Positions 21,642 through 31,380 of a DNA stretch of 64,000 bases are shown here, piece after piece. Under the pieces are notes generated by a model. It saw nothing but the letters and a program-made list of their open reading frames with translations, made no database searches and was not told the DNA's origin. Source of the stretch: Herbaspirillum sp. ASV7 (lineage in GTDB: Bacteria; Pseudomonadota; Gammaproteobacteria; Burkholderiales; Burkholderiaceae_D); NCBI RefSeq assembly GCF_016429215.1, contig NZ_JAELUH010000010.1:32723-96722 (forward strand), in the 5' to 3' direction. How positions within the stretch are numbered: position 1 is the stretch's first letter; every line of letters begins with the position of its first letter. Both the position numbers and the translations under genes were made by a program.

Positions 21642-22349
21642 ATGGCCAAGAAAGCCTTTTCCCCTGCTGAAATCCAGCAACTCAAGCTTCAAGCAAAGTT
21701 TAACTCCCGCAATAACGACGTCAGCCGCACGACCGCTCTCGACGAGATAGCGAACGCTCATGGGTTCAGTAGTTGGGCACTGCTTATCAAGCACGCAGGG
21801 CCTGAAGAAGGCGCCCCGGCGAGAAAATATTTCCAGTTCCGTCGAACGGTGGAAGAAATGCGCCGGTCCATTCGTCGAATCGAGCTATCTCGGATTGAAA
21901 GTTATCCGAAAACTGGGCAGGTCGGGGACGCTTTCATTACCGAAATTTGTCATGAGTTCGGCGACGCAGCGAATGCTTTCGATTTCGCAATTTCCTATAT
22001 GCGATGTGTTCTACAAGTGCCACGATTCAGTATTCACGTGTCATCTGAAGCATATGCAGAAATGCGTCGTTGGTTGCCTTATCAGTTGGCCGAGGCCGGC
22101 GATGGTGTCCAGATTCCTGTTAATAGGCGCTACAAGCCCATTGGCCTTTTGACAGAGGAGCGCGCGGAGTATGAAGAATACGAACACCTCAAGGTGGCTC
22201 TTTCAAAGGAAGATTTGCTCGCCATCGCTCACCGTCCGACGAGCGGCAGCTATCTCTTTGGCGACGCATCCGCTCCATGGCGCTCTCGTGAGAATGCAGT
22301 CCGGTATCTGGCAAGATTAGAGCAAGCAAGAGGAATGTTGGCACGATAG
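21642..22349 (+). CDS. Hypothetical protein beside the first Gabija-like pair
   Basis: A 235-residue protein. The N-terminal ~50 residues (KKAFSPAEIQQLKLQAKFNS, then DEIANAHGFSSWALLIKH) resemble the short helical domain found at the N-terminus of several uncharacterised and glyoxalase-superfamily proteins. The rest is charged, mixed alpha/beta and not recognised. The ATG at 21642 has GGAGAG in front; the frame runs 8 codons further but without a better site. It ends in its own terminator and so is not in an operon with the downstream nuclease gene, but it shares the island. No function is proposed. Confidence 0.7.
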   Translation: MAKKAFSPAEIQQLKLQAKFNSRNNDVSRTTALDEIANAHGFSSWALLIKHAGPEEGAPARKYFQFRRTVEEMRRSIRRIELSRIESYPKTGQVGDAFITEICHEFGDAANAFDFAISYMRCVLQVPRFSIHVSSEAYAEMRRWLPYQLAEAGDGVQIPVNRRYKPIGLLTEERAEYEEYEHLKVALSKEDLLAIAHRPTSGSYLFGDASAPWRSRENAVRYLARLEQARGMLAR

Positions 22350-22353
22350 TGAG

Positions 22354-22377
22354 AAGGCCCGCTTAGGCGGGCCTTTT
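22354..22377 (+). terminator. Terminator after the hypothetical gene
   Basis: Perfect 9-bp stem AAGGCCCGC (22354-22362) / GCGGGCCTT (22367-22375) with TTTT. Confidence 0.8.
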
Positions 22378-22513
22378 CATTTCAGCCGTACGCGCCGTGA
22401 GCAGTTAAGCAAAAATGTTGTATAAATTGTACTTCCACGTGTAGTCGGCAGAGGGGGACCCATGATGCCGGTGGCATATCGCAACAAAACTCGAATATCG
22501 CGAAGGAAGTCGA

Positions 22514-24301
22514 ATGAGAATTGCGTCGCTGGCTATATCCAATTTCCGTGGCGTTAAGACGGGCCACATCCTCTTTCGTGAGCACACAGTCCTGGTAGGC
22601 GCCAACAACACCGGAAAAAGCACGGTAATTGAGGCCCTGACGTTGCTATTTGGCCGGGATAAGTTGATTCGTGAACTCACTGAGCATGATTTCTACGGTT
22701 CTTCACCGGCACCAGCGGACCGCATCAAGTTGGTCGCCACTATTGCTAATTTCGACGGCAATGTACCAGAGCGAAACACTGAATGGTTCCGCGAAGGACG
22801 TGGCATACCCAAATGGTTAAATGAGAAAACGGGTGAAGTTTCGCCTGTGCCGACCGAAGCTCACACTACGTTGTGTTGCCAAATTGCTGTCCAGGCATTC
22901 TTCGATAAGGAAGCCCTGGCTGTTGAAATGGTTCGGTACTTCCACGACCACGACAACGACATTGACCCGTTCTCGCTAGATAATCCAGTTACCTTTCCCA
23001 GCAAGTTAATCCAGCACTTTGGCTACTTCCTCGTGCGCGCCAATCGAAGCTGGGACAAAGTAATGTCGTGGGGTAGCGAGTTGTTCAGGCGCGCTGTGAA
23101 CGTTGCTGCCGCTCAGCCCTCGGAGGCGATTCTGGCTGAGAGAGACCGTCTACGCACTCCCGACAATCCCATCGAACGCGACCCTCAAATTGAAAAATTG
23201 GTTGAAAACGTCAATGCCGAGCTGGGCAAATTCATTGAGCGTTCTCCGGCACTTAAGCTCCGCCTCACGAACACGGATAGTCGGTCAGTCTTGGAATCGG
23301 TCTCCGCTCATTTTTCTGTTGCCAAGGGGAGTAGCGTGCCGGCGTCGCGACAAGGTAGCGGCCTGATTTCCCTGCAGGGTCTCATGCTGCTTTTGGAACT
23401 TGGCAGGGCACGGGCAAAAGCCGGTCAGGGGTTTATCATGGCTCTTGAGGAGCCAGAGATTCATATTCCTCCGTCTTCGCAGCAGCAACTCGTGCACCGC
23501 GTGCAGGCGCTATCGACACAGACGTTCGTTACGACCCATTCGCCGACCGTGGCTGCGCTTGCCGACCCAACATCAGTGCTCTTGCTCCGCAACGAGGATG
23601 GGAATCTTTTTGCCGCACCATTCCTGGAGGTTGCTTTGCCTCGCGAAGCGCAGGCATGGGAAAGACGCTTCTTTCAGCAATCAAGAGTCGAAGTCATGAC
23701 AAGTCTGATGTATCCACAGGTACTGGTGCCTGAGGGGCGTGCCGACTACTTTATTCTGAGGGCAATTCTGCGTGCGGTGGTTATGGGCGATGGATGGAAC
23801 GCAGAGTTGGAGCATGCGTTTGGGCTAGACATTGGTCTCGTGCCAACCGAAGATGCGAAAGTAATGGAGACCTATAGTAAGTTGTCCCGACTTCACGGTG
23901 CTGTCTGCTGTCTTGTTGATGGTGACAAAGCAGGGACGGGCTACGTCAAAGCGCTTAACAGTTTGAAAATACCACCCAAGGCAATCATCCAATGGGACGC
24001 TGGTATGGAAATCGAGGACGTCGTAGGCTGGATGCTTGAGGGCGTCGATAGAAACGGCATGGCTGAACTTTCTGGCATTACGGACCCGCCACCCCAGGAT
24101 ATCCCGGGAGTCGTGGCGTACTTAAAAACTCAGACTATTGACATCGTTGCTTTCGAGCTGGTCGCGGATGTTATTGCTCGTCAAGCAGCTTGCCTTGAGC
24201 GGGCAAAACAACTGTTTGGAGGTTTGGCAGGGGCCTGTAAGGGCCGGGAGAGCCAGTATTTCAAGCAGGTCGTCAAGAACGTCTGGGTCTTTCAAAAATG
24301 A
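22514..24301 (+). CDS. gajA: GajA-like OLD-family ATPase-nuclease (Gabija-like pair 1)
   Basis: A 595-residue class 2 OLD protein: an N-terminal ABC-type ATPase fused to a TOPRIM nuclease. Walker A GANNTGKST is at residues 29-37. The signature region is SRQGSGLISLQGLMLLLELG (~280-300), Walker B FIMALEEPEIHI, H-loop VTTHSP. The TOPRIM glutamate lies in LVPEGRADYF (~405) and the DxD in CLVDGDKAG (~470). In Gabija, GajA nicks DNA and is released from ATP/NTP inhibition during infection, with GajB acting on the products. The ATG at 22514 follows AAGGAAG; the stop overlaps the helicase start by 4 bp. Length is close to known GajA. Confidence 0.85.
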   Translation: MRIASLAISNFRGVKTGHILFREHTVLVGANNTGKSTVIEALTLLFGRDKLIRELTEHDFYGSSPAPADRIKLVATIANFDGNVPERNTEWFREGRGIPKWLNEKTGEVSPVPTEAHTTLCCQIAVQAFFDKEALAVEMVRYFHDHDNDIDPFSLDNPVTFPSKLIQHFGYFLVRANRSWDKVMSWGSELFRRAVNVAAAQPSEAILAERDRLRTPDNPIERDPQIEKLVENVNAELGKFIERSPALKLRLTNTDSRSVLESVSAHFSVAKGSSVPASRQGSGLISLQGLMLLLELGRARAKAGQGFIMALEEPEIHIPPSSQQQLVHRVQALSTQTFVTTHSPTVAALADPTSVLLLRNEDGNLFAAPFLEVALPREAQAWERRFFQQSRVEVMTSLMYPQVLVPEGRADYFILRAILRAVVMGDGWNAELEHAFGLDIGLVPTEDAKVMETYSKLSRLHGAVCCLVDGDKAGTGYVKALNSLKIPPKAIIQWDAGMEIEDVVGWMLEGVDRNGMAELSGITDPPPQDIPGVVAYLKTQTIDIVAFELVADVIARQAACLERAKQLFGGLAGACKGRESQYFKQVVKNVWVFQK

Positions 24302-25563
24302 ACATCCGATTCTTCTCGGGTGGCGCTGGGTGTGGGAAAACACACCAAATCATGGAAGCCATTGCTGAACACGTCCAGAAGAAACCGCTTCAGGATGGTC
24401 AGAAGGTGCTGGCGCTCACTTTCATGCACGGCTCGCGCCGGCGTCTGCATGACCGCCTTGGTCAAGTAAAAGAGGTGAGGCCGCGGTTTGAATGCATGGT
24501 CATCGACAGCTTGGCGTGGCGGGTTGTCTCCAGGTGGCAGGAGCTACTTAAAACAAAGGGAAGGGAGCTTCCCGCTGAAGGTAACTTCGAGTCGGTATGC
24601 GAGTCTGCGGCAATTCTCTTAAATGAACCTGTGGTGGGCCAATGGCTGGCTGCCACTTATCCGGTATTTATTCTGGACGAGGCCCAAGACCTTAACCGAG
24701 TTCGACTGGAAATCGTCATCGCCCTAGCGGCCCACATGGATGTCATTGCTGCCGCAGACGAATTCCAATGCCTGAACCCAGAGTTACGAGGTAACAATGC
24801 GTTCACATGGCTTGCCGCTCACTCCGAAATGGTGACACTTACAGAGCCGAAGAGAACAAACGTCGCAGAGCTACTCGATGCAGCACATGCCATACGTGCC
24901 GGCAATGCACCAGTATCAGGCCGACTATTTCAAGTAGCTGCGACCGCCCAACCCGCACTGGCCGGTACGTTTGTCTCAAACCAGTATGGCTGGTACGGGG
25001 CAAGGCGCCAGACAGCAATTCTGACCACAGGGATGGGAAATTTTACTGAGCGAGTTACTCGTTGGGTAGGGGCTGAAGTTACAAAGCGCGGAAACGGTCC
25101 CTATAGCTTCACCTGGGAGCTATCAGAGTCAAAGGCAATCGCAACATACATGGATGGATTACGGTTACCTGAGCATGCCTCGGCACCCGATATTTACGGG
25201 CTAGTACAAGCAATGAATGAAGACCGTGCGACGCGCGATGTGCAGGGGTGGTTAGACATGCAGAGGCGCACACAGGGGAGAATTGAATTCTCTAGGGACG
25301 AAATTGTGCAGGTCATCGAGCGTTCCTTTCGAAACCGTAAGAACGGCATTTCTCCTGTTGGACGACAATCCCTTCAGGCGATGACCATCCAAGGGGCCAA
25401 GAACCGAGAATTCAACAATGTCGTGGTGCTTTGGCCAGCAGCCACAGTAGGGGATGATGAGCAGTTGCGACGCCTTCTCTACAACGCTGTGACGCGAGCA
25501 AAAGAACGATGTCTAGTGTTGGTGCAGGCCCAAGGGGCTCTTGGACGTCCGCCTTTCGCCTAA
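24298..25563 (+). CDS. gajB: GajB-like UvrD/Rep-family helicase (Gabija-like pair 1)
   Basis: A 421-residue, short superfamily 1 helicase. Walker A GGAGCGKTHQI is at residues 8-18, motif Ia LALTFMHGSRRRL, Walker B FILDEAQDLN (~125), then the C-terminal motifs MTIQGAKNREFNNVVVLW and LYNAVTRAKERCLVLV. Some canonical UvrD subdomains are missing, as in GajB, which senses DNA ends made by GajA. The ATGA overlap with the nuclease gene indicates a two-gene operon and stable pairing. Assignment rests on architecture plus neighbourhood; a generic class 2 OLD/helicase pair outside the Gabija clade is the main alternative. Confidence 0.82.
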   Translation: MNIRFFSGGAGCGKTHQIMEAIAEHVQKKPLQDGQKVLALTFMHGSRRRLHDRLGQVKEVRPRFECMVIDSLAWRVVSRWQELLKTKGRELPAEGNFESVCESAAILLNEPVVGQWLAATYPVFILDEAQDLNRVRLEIVIALAAHMDVIAAADEFQCLNPELRGNNAFTWLAAHSEMVTLTEPKRTNVAELLDAAHAIRAGNAPVSGRLFQVAATAQPALAGTFVSNQYGWYGARRQTAILTTGMGNFTERVTRWVGAEVTKRGNGPYSFTWELSESKAIATYMDGLRLPEHASAPDIYGLVQAMNEDRATRDVQGWLDMQRRTQGRIEFSRDEIVQVIERSFRNRKNGISPVGRQSLQAMTIQGAKNREFNNVVVLWPAATVGDDEQLRRLLYNAVTRAKERCLVLVQAQGALGRPPFA

Positions 25564-26054
25564 GAATGGCAGGTCCACTTCACGGTAGATGGATATTCAA
25601 AAAGATTTTTATCTCGGCGTCTTCAAATTCTTCCAATGAATGCAAGAACATTTTCTAGGCGCAATGCTGCGGGAGCTATTTCAGCCGAAAAGCCGCTTCC
25701 AAAGAGGCTTTCAGGGCGTTACAATCCCGCCGTCATTAGACGTTTGTGCAGCATGTCACACGTTGATTGTGCCAACTTATCTATTACTTCGTAATCATGA
25801 GGGTAACCCACATCGTCACAACCAGAACACCATGTGGATGAACTCGGAACTGGTACCGATGATTTCGGATTGGAGCGTGATTCAATCGATGGACGGAAAT
25901 AGTCGAACGCTCATTTCGAGGTAAAACGATGTAGGGTCGCGCATGTCCTGGGTGGCTCGCACGGATAAGCGCGAGGTTTCGGTCAGGACATGCAGCTACA
26001 TCAGACAGTAGAGCTGTTGATTCAAACAGTTCGGCGTCGCAAGCGGTGAGTGCA
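25564..26054. other. Gene-free stretch between the Gabija-like pair and the STAND gene
   Basis: About 490 bp between two convergent transcription units. A possible 94-codon frame (25640-25924) has no convincing start, no protein-like composition and no partner. An imperfect complementary pair (CATGTCCTG at 25943, CAGGACATG at 25984) could act as a bidirectional terminator. Confidence 0.4.
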
Positions 26055-29000
26055 TCAGTCCGTCACGCGGACGGAGCGGAAGATTTCACTAAGCTGTACC
26101 GCAGCCGCTCTTCTATCACCCATGTCCACGAGCCTGTCAAGTGCTCGCAGCAACTTCTGCGCGGTCACCAAGGGCATTGGCTGCTGTCGCTCGCTAAAAC
26201 GCTGAATCAGCCCTGATAGCCGTGCCGGTAAGTGTGTGTTACGCCATCCAGGAGGTAGGCCTTCCCCTTCAAGGAGATGCTCAACGTTGTCGACGAAGTG
26301 TTGAACTGGGTAGTGCTCAAGGCTACTTTCGCAAAGGTTCATCCAGGCGAGGGCAACGAAGGTGACAGAGCCGTGAGCGCGCAGTATAGGTTCGAAAATT
26401 GGAATTATAGTTCCGACGTCGGCCCAGTTTTGGTTCGCAAAACGAACCGCCCCACTAGCGTATGTGAAGTCGGAGAAGAAAAGTTTCTTCACGATATCGA
26501 CGAAGTTCTGCTCTGAGAATGTTCCGTGACCTGCGTCGTGCCAGCTACGATAGGTTAGAACGCGCTGAGTAACTAAGGGCAGCAACTCCAGCGCCGTTTG
26601 AGGAATCTCTTGGCTATCAGCAATTTGCGCGACGAGATAGCTCGTGAACGGCTCAACGAGGCTTGCGAAAGCCTCGTCGTTCGCTGCCATAGCGCGTTGT
26701 AGGAACCGCTGAGTCCCTTCCGCGACGGGCAATTTCAACGCGACGCGAGCCAGGAATCGGTACAGATTGTGACGCCACTCGAACTGGGTTGTACTGTACC
26801 TATCATCGAGGTCCCGCCGGCTTGTTGCCCATGCAGGCGCGATTCGCTCAACGGTCCATCTAACGAGACCTTCGAGCCAGTCGAGGAATTGCGTTGCATG
26901 TTCCTGGTCCGCCAATGCGGTGTCTAAGGGAATGACCTTCAGAACCTTTTCAAGAATTGCAGTTTCGACGTGAATAGGGTTGAGCCGCCACTCGTCGGAA
27001 GCTTTGCGTCCACGGGGACGGCGAGCTTGAGCAGGCTGGGCGTCAGTAATTGGCAGCCAGGGTTGAGGCAAAGTGGGCATGGGTTCGACCAACGACGTCT
27101 CAGACTGGATGCGTTGGAGTTGCTGGGCGACGGTCTGTTGGACTCGCGCATAGTGGCGTTCCTCAGGGTTAACTCCGCTGCCAAATTGCACATCAAACAA
27201 TGCAAGTTCTGTAGCCAACTTCATTGTCGCCCAGGCGACTTCCGGATATCTAGGCCAGGCGGCCAGCAAGGCGCCGATTGCCGCTACTGAAATTTCCTCA
27301 TGGAAATTGGCACATTTCTCCGTGAGCAAAAGCTGAAGTGGCGTGACGTCCTCCTCATCTCCAACAAGCTCGAAAAAAGCGCTCAGCCCCTTGGTTGCAT
27401 AGAGTACAGGGTGGTACATGAGCTTCATCGAGCGTACGAAAAACACATCCAATATTTCCGGAGTATGAACCGCGCGAGCGCATACATCAGCCGCCCATTC
27501 CAGGTCCTCTTGAGCCTTCTCTAGCAAGAGAATTGCCGCTACGCCAGCAACAGCACATTGTCGTTGGAATGGCAGTGTCGTATGTTGGTGTCCGGTGGAG
27601 AAAAGGTCTTCGGAATCGAGTTCCTTTGCAGCTGCCGTAGCAGCTTCAAGCGTAAGAGGCTCCTTTAGAACACCATTCTCGAAGTATGTATGGGCCCAGT
27701 TTAGAAGATTGAGATAGCGGCCCAACTCACTGTACTGGGCTTGCTTCTCCTGTATTTCCGCGCTCGCTACTTTGGGATTTTCGTGGGAAATGACCAGCTT
27801 GGATTCGTCGGGGCTGCGTTCTGCGCGATAGGTCTCTAGCTTCCCAACTTCTGCCCATATCTCCGCTGTTTGTGCTAGTTCCGAATGTGTTTCAGCGTTC
27901 CCCCGCTGTTCGACAGTGTCAAAGGGAAGGTTTGCTGTGAAGCTTTGGATGGCCTCAGCTGCTTGCGAGCCAAGTTCTCCCCCCCTTATGACCATGAGGC
28001 TGGCAAGACTTCTGATATCAGCACGACGGACCGGCCGTTCGTTACCTTCCTTGACGGCTAAGAGGTGAGGCATGTTCTCAGGCCTCAGGAACCCGATAAG
28101 GTTTGCTATCTGTGCCACGTCCGCCACCTGCCGCCGAATATCCCAGTGCCATAGGCGTTGATTTGTAGCGATAGGAAGAGTTGTTGCCGATGTGTGCTGA
28201 GCCTGGAGTGCGATAGTTGCCGCGATAGCGAGGGCACCGACTGACTGTTGCCCTTCCAAGACCGACTTCAGAATTTCGTCAACTGGAGTTCCATTCTCTA
28301 GCTCCTTGAACGCCCACGCCTCAAGTGCCATCCAGCCTGAATTAACGGTTGACGGACCGAAGCTTCCGCGTGCACCCAAGTAGAGACGGTAATCGCCCCA
28401 GAACACTTGTTTTCCCCACGGGAATTGCATGACCAACGGGATAGGTGTGCCTTCCCTGCGGCGGGAAAGTCTATGCAGCTGCCGCCACGAACGAATAGCA
28501 TGGTTGGCGAGCTCGCGAACCAAGCGTCTGCCTTGGTCGGGCGCCTGCTGCATCAGCGAATGGAAGGGTTCTCTCGTCGGAGCCGCAGGGGTGAATGAAA
28601 AGTGGTCGTCGATGGAAAGATGGTCCCATTCGAACTGGCTAATATCGTGTGGTACCGAGAAGGCCTGTCCACGCATATCTTTTTTTACCTCCACTGGGAG
28701 GTCCTTGCGCAATACAGACAGCGTTAATTCGACTAAATCTGCAGGGCAAACAAGTGAGAGAAAAGCGGCGTGTGAAAATACGTACTGTATGGTTTTATTC
28801 GGTGTGCGTTCTAGGTGACGCAAATCACGAATGTACTGGGTAACCAACGAGCCTTGGGTGAGGGAGGACTTCAGAACCAAATTGACTAGCGAAGATTCGA
28901 GCTCTTCCAAGCCATTTCGCCAGTCTTCAATCCCGCCCCAGACTCCGCGAGCTACCGAGAACTCTCGCCGATGTAGCTGACGCTGTATGTGATACAACCA

Positions 29001-31370
29001 GGCCAGACAGGTCTGAACAATGCGCTCTGACACCAAGTTTGGGACATGGGTGAATCTGTTCTGCCAAACCTCGAATGCTGAAACTACATCTGGAATCACA
29101 TTAGTCGGGATGTCTGATGCGTGGTCCAGAAGCCAGGCACAGAAATGTGTCCAAGCTAAAACGTCAGAAGGATGCCCCAACAAGTCCGCATACAGCATGC
29201 GCTCGGCCAAGTCGAAGTCCGTGGCCTGTGAGCGCTCCAGAATGGTCGTATTCGGCTTCGTCTTTTCAGCTTGATACCACACAACAAGTTTGCGGACCCG
29301 CGAGTGAGCAGGGTCAAGCATTGCTTGGTCAAAGGCTATGGAATGCTGAGTGAAGGTTTCCAGAGAGAACGGCCCAACCATCCAAGCGCGCAGCCACTGG
29401 GAGCGAAGTCTCTGACTCGCCTCTAGGACGACCAAATACCTGGCCCAGTTTTCACCGTGGGCAAGCTCCGCCTGAGAAAGCAGTTCGACGACTCGTCCAA
29501 GTGCCGGGGGCTCTCCAACTTCACGAATAATCTCTGGCCAAGTTTCATCGGCGCGGACCAGGTGCTGCAGGAATGCCCACTCGAAGAAGATATCGTGGGA
29601 GAACTGTACGGTGTGGCCGAGTCGTACAGGTCGGATGATGCCATCCACTTCAAGTTCTGCAAGAACTTGAGCATCGATTTCGGCAATAGGGATGCGCCTG
29701 CCAAGTTGATGAGCGCCGGTCTTGGCTAACTGTACGAGGGCATTTCTTCGGTATCCCACTTGCGCGGGGTCGGCACCGTAGCCGCCGCGTTTCCACCATA
29801 AAGCCGCAAGGTCAACTTCTGAAGTGGCTTGTGTGTTCGATGAAGCAACCTCCTTGGCAAGAACGGCTGCAAAGAAAGGGCGGCGGACGACAGTCCGAAC
29901 AGAATCACTGCCGAAAAGAAGCGGGCGCAGGTTAGGCTTCGCCTGAGCCAGCAATTCAGCTTCCTGGTCGCCAAAAGAGCCAATGTTCAGAGTCCGCACT
30001 CCCTTTGAGAATAGATGTGCGGGCAGCCAAGTGCGCAGCGGCTCCATTCCCGTGTCGCGCACAGTAGCTACAATGCACCAGCCCGCCAGCAACTTTGATG
30101 TGTGGATGGTATTCAGTAAATCGACGAGAACCCCACGATGCTCGACTTCTATTCGGTCAATGCCGTCAATGAAAAGCACGGAGGGGCCGGATGCAGCAAG
30201 CTCCACCAGGAGTTCTTCCAAGTTGTTGTGCGCCATACCAGCAGCGTTTGCGTACTGCGTCCACGTCCTTCCATACAGTCGGTCTGATTTTAGAAGGAGG
30301 ACGGTTCCCGAGGCAGCGAGTTGCTCGACTGCTAAGCGGAGAACAACCGATTTACCCGCGCCGGGCATGCCACCAATCTGCACAAAGCCAGGCAACTTTG
30401 TTGCATCAACTACCGCTTGCACATGAGCACTGCGCGGTACACTCAATCCAGAGATGCTGTTTGTGATTTCCGCAGCGGCCAATCCACTTTCCCGCCGTAT
30501 TGCTTGCAGAGCTGTCTGAGCGCTTGTTGCCCCAGCAAGCCGGAACGAACCGTTCAGGCGAGCGACTAGCGTTTTGCGGTCATAACCTGCAGCGCGCCCT
30601 TGCGAGACGCGGACCAATGCAAGCAATCGCCGCCATAGGTCGTCAGCCCGTGGGTGGTCTACGGGGGCTAGTGCGTTGGCTAAACTAGCAACTGCGTTCG
30701 CCTCGGTAGGAGAGCCTTCGGTCAGCAGGTCTAAGCGTATTAAGACAAAGTGACTTAGCAGAATATGGGTAGCTGCATCGAGGTCGGCATCTGCCACCTT
30801 TGACGAGAGAATATCGCGCACTGCGTTGAACTGCGTGAGCTTATCGCCAGCAACTCCGGCAGTATTCAATTTGAGGACGAACTGCTCCACAGAGCTCTCT
30901 GAACGCGCCCATTCACAGAGCGTCTCAAAAGACCTTTTGGCCGCTTCTGAAATTTCGCCGGCGATAGCGCCAACTCTGTCCACCGAAATCTGGAACTCGG
31001 GGGAGGTTAGCGTTTCATAAGCGCGCTCAATCGTCTCCCGAAAATCGGTGTTGGTCTTCGCAGCGGTGATTATTAATTTACGTTTGACCTGAACGCTGAA
31101 GGTCATTGAGACTTGGTCATTACCGGCGGCACGAACAATAAGGTCGTCTAGCGGCTGGCCGAACGGACCTTGCTGCACGGATATATGTTTAACGATGCGG
31201 CCGGGTAACCCGGGCGCCGTCGATTCGCAAAGTAACGCTGTTGCGTACACCGACGCAACAGCGTCTTCGTAACTGAAGCCTTGGCCGCCAGTCAGCTCGG
31301 GTGAAGTCCCGCTTGGTTCTGACTGCGTGTCTGAGGTCTGTTGTCCGTCACCGATTTGTTCTGTTGTCAT
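26055..31370 (-). CDS. Giant STAND NTPase with N-terminal PD-(D/E)xK-like domain (Avs-like defence protein)
   Basis: A 1771-residue protein from the ATG at 31370 (MTTEQIGDG); the frame is open 15 codons further. Three parts are visible. The N-terminal ~120 residues have GFSYEDAVASVYATALL, then DDLIV and FSVQVKRKL, the D...QxK pattern of Cap4/DUF4297-type nuclease domains. A STAND NTPase core has Walker A GGMPGAGKS (~333-341) and Walker B VLFIDGIDRI (~398). A >1000-residue helical C-terminal array would be the sensor. This layout matches Avs (AVAST) proteins, which recognise a phage protein through the C-terminus and switch on the N-terminal effector. It stands as a single-gene unit. The exact Avs type, or another NTPase lineage, cannot be decided here. 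Confidence 0.72.
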   Translation of the reverse strand: MTTEQIGDGQQTSDTQSEPSGTSPELTGGQGFSYEDAVASVYATALLCESTAPGLPGRIVKHISVQQGPFGQPLDDLIVRAAGNDQVSMTFSVQVKRKLIITAAKTNTDFRETIERAYETLTSPEFQISVDRVGAIAGEISEAAKRSFETLCEWARSESSVEQFVLKLNTAGVAGDKLTQFNAVRDILSSKVADADLDAATHILLSHFVLIRLDLLTEGSPTEANAVASLANALAPVDHPRADDLWRRLLALVRVSQGRAAGYDRKTLVARLNGSFRLAGATSAQTALQAIRRESGLAAAEITNSISGLSVPRSAHVQAVVDATKLPGFVQIGGMPGAGKSVVLRLAVEQLAASGTVLLLKSDRLYGRTWTQYANAAGMAHNNLEELLVELAASGPSVLFIDGIDRIEVEHRGVLVDLLNTIHTSKLLAGWCIVATVRDTGMEPLRTWLPAHLFSKGVRTLNIGSFGDQEAELLAQAKPNLRPLLFGSDSVRTVVRRPFFAAVLAKEVASSNTQATSEVDLAALWWKRGGYGADPAQVGYRRNALVQLAKTGAHQLGRRIPIAEIDAQVLAELEVDGIIRPVRLGHTVQFSHDIFFEWAFLQHLVRADETWPEIIREVGEPPALGRVVELLSQAELAHGENWARYLVVLEASQRLRSQWLRAWMVGPFSLETFTQHSIAFDQAMLDPAHSRVRKLVVWYQAEKTKPNTTILERSQATDFDLAERMLYADLLGHPSDVLAWTHFCAWLLDHASDIPTNVIPDVVSAFEVWQNRFTHVPNLVSERIVQTCLAWLYHIQRQLHRREFSVARGVWGGIEDWRNGLEELESSLVNLVLKSSLTQGSLVTQYIRDLRHLERTPNKTIQYVFSHAAFLSLVCPADLVELTLSVLRKDLPVEVKKDMRGQAFSVPHDISQFEWDHLSIDDHFSFTPAAPTREPFHSLMQQAPDQGRRLVRELANHAIRSWRQLHRLSRRREGTPIPLVMQFPWGKQVFWGDYRLYLGARGSFGPSTVNSGWMALEAWAFKELENGTPVDEILKSVLEGQQSVGALAIAATIALQAQHTSATTLPIATNQRLWHWDIRRQVADVAQIANLIGFLRPENMPHLLAVKEGNERPVRRADIRSLASLMVIRGGELGSQAAEAIQSFTANLPFDTVEQRGNAETHSELAQTAEIWAEVGKLETYRAERSPDESKLVISHENPKVASAEIQEKQAQYSELGRYLNLLNWAHTYFENGVLKEPLTLEAATAAAKELDSEDLFSTGHQHTTLPFQRQCAVAGVAAILLLEKAQEDLEWAADVCARAVHTPEILDVFFVRSMKLMYHPVLYATKGLSAFFELVGDEEDVTPLQLLLTEKCANFHEEISVAAIGALLAAWPRYPEVAWATMKLATELALFDVQFGSGVNPEERHYARVQQTVAQQLQRIQSETSLVEPMPTLPQPWLPITDAQPAQARRPRGRKASDEWRLNPIHVETAILEKVLKVIPLDTALADQEHATQFLDWLEGLVRWTVERIAPAWATSRRDLDDRYSTTQFEWRHNLYRFLARVALKLPVAEGTQRFLQRAMAANDEAFASLVEPFTSYLVAQIADSQEIPQTALELLPLVTQRVLTYRSWHDAGHGTFSEQNFVDIVKKLFFSDFTYASGAVRFANQNWADVGTIIPIFEPILRAHGSVTFVALAWMNLCESSLEHYPVQHFVDNVEHLLEGEGLPPGWRNTHLPARLSGLIQRFSERQQPMPLVTAQKLLRALDRLVDMGDRRAAAVQLSEIFRSVRVTD

Positions 31371-31380
31371 GGCTGGCTTT

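Noticed and set aside
24298..25563. Reading the short helicase of pair 1 as a truncated UvrD pseudogene
   Set aside because: Walker A, DEAQ and the C-terminal helicase motifs are in frame, the start overlaps the nuclease stop, and GajB proteins are normally shorter than UvrD.
25640..25924. 94-codon open frame between the Gabija-like pair and the STAND gene
   Set aside because: No ribosome-binding site, unlikely residue composition and no supporting neighbour.
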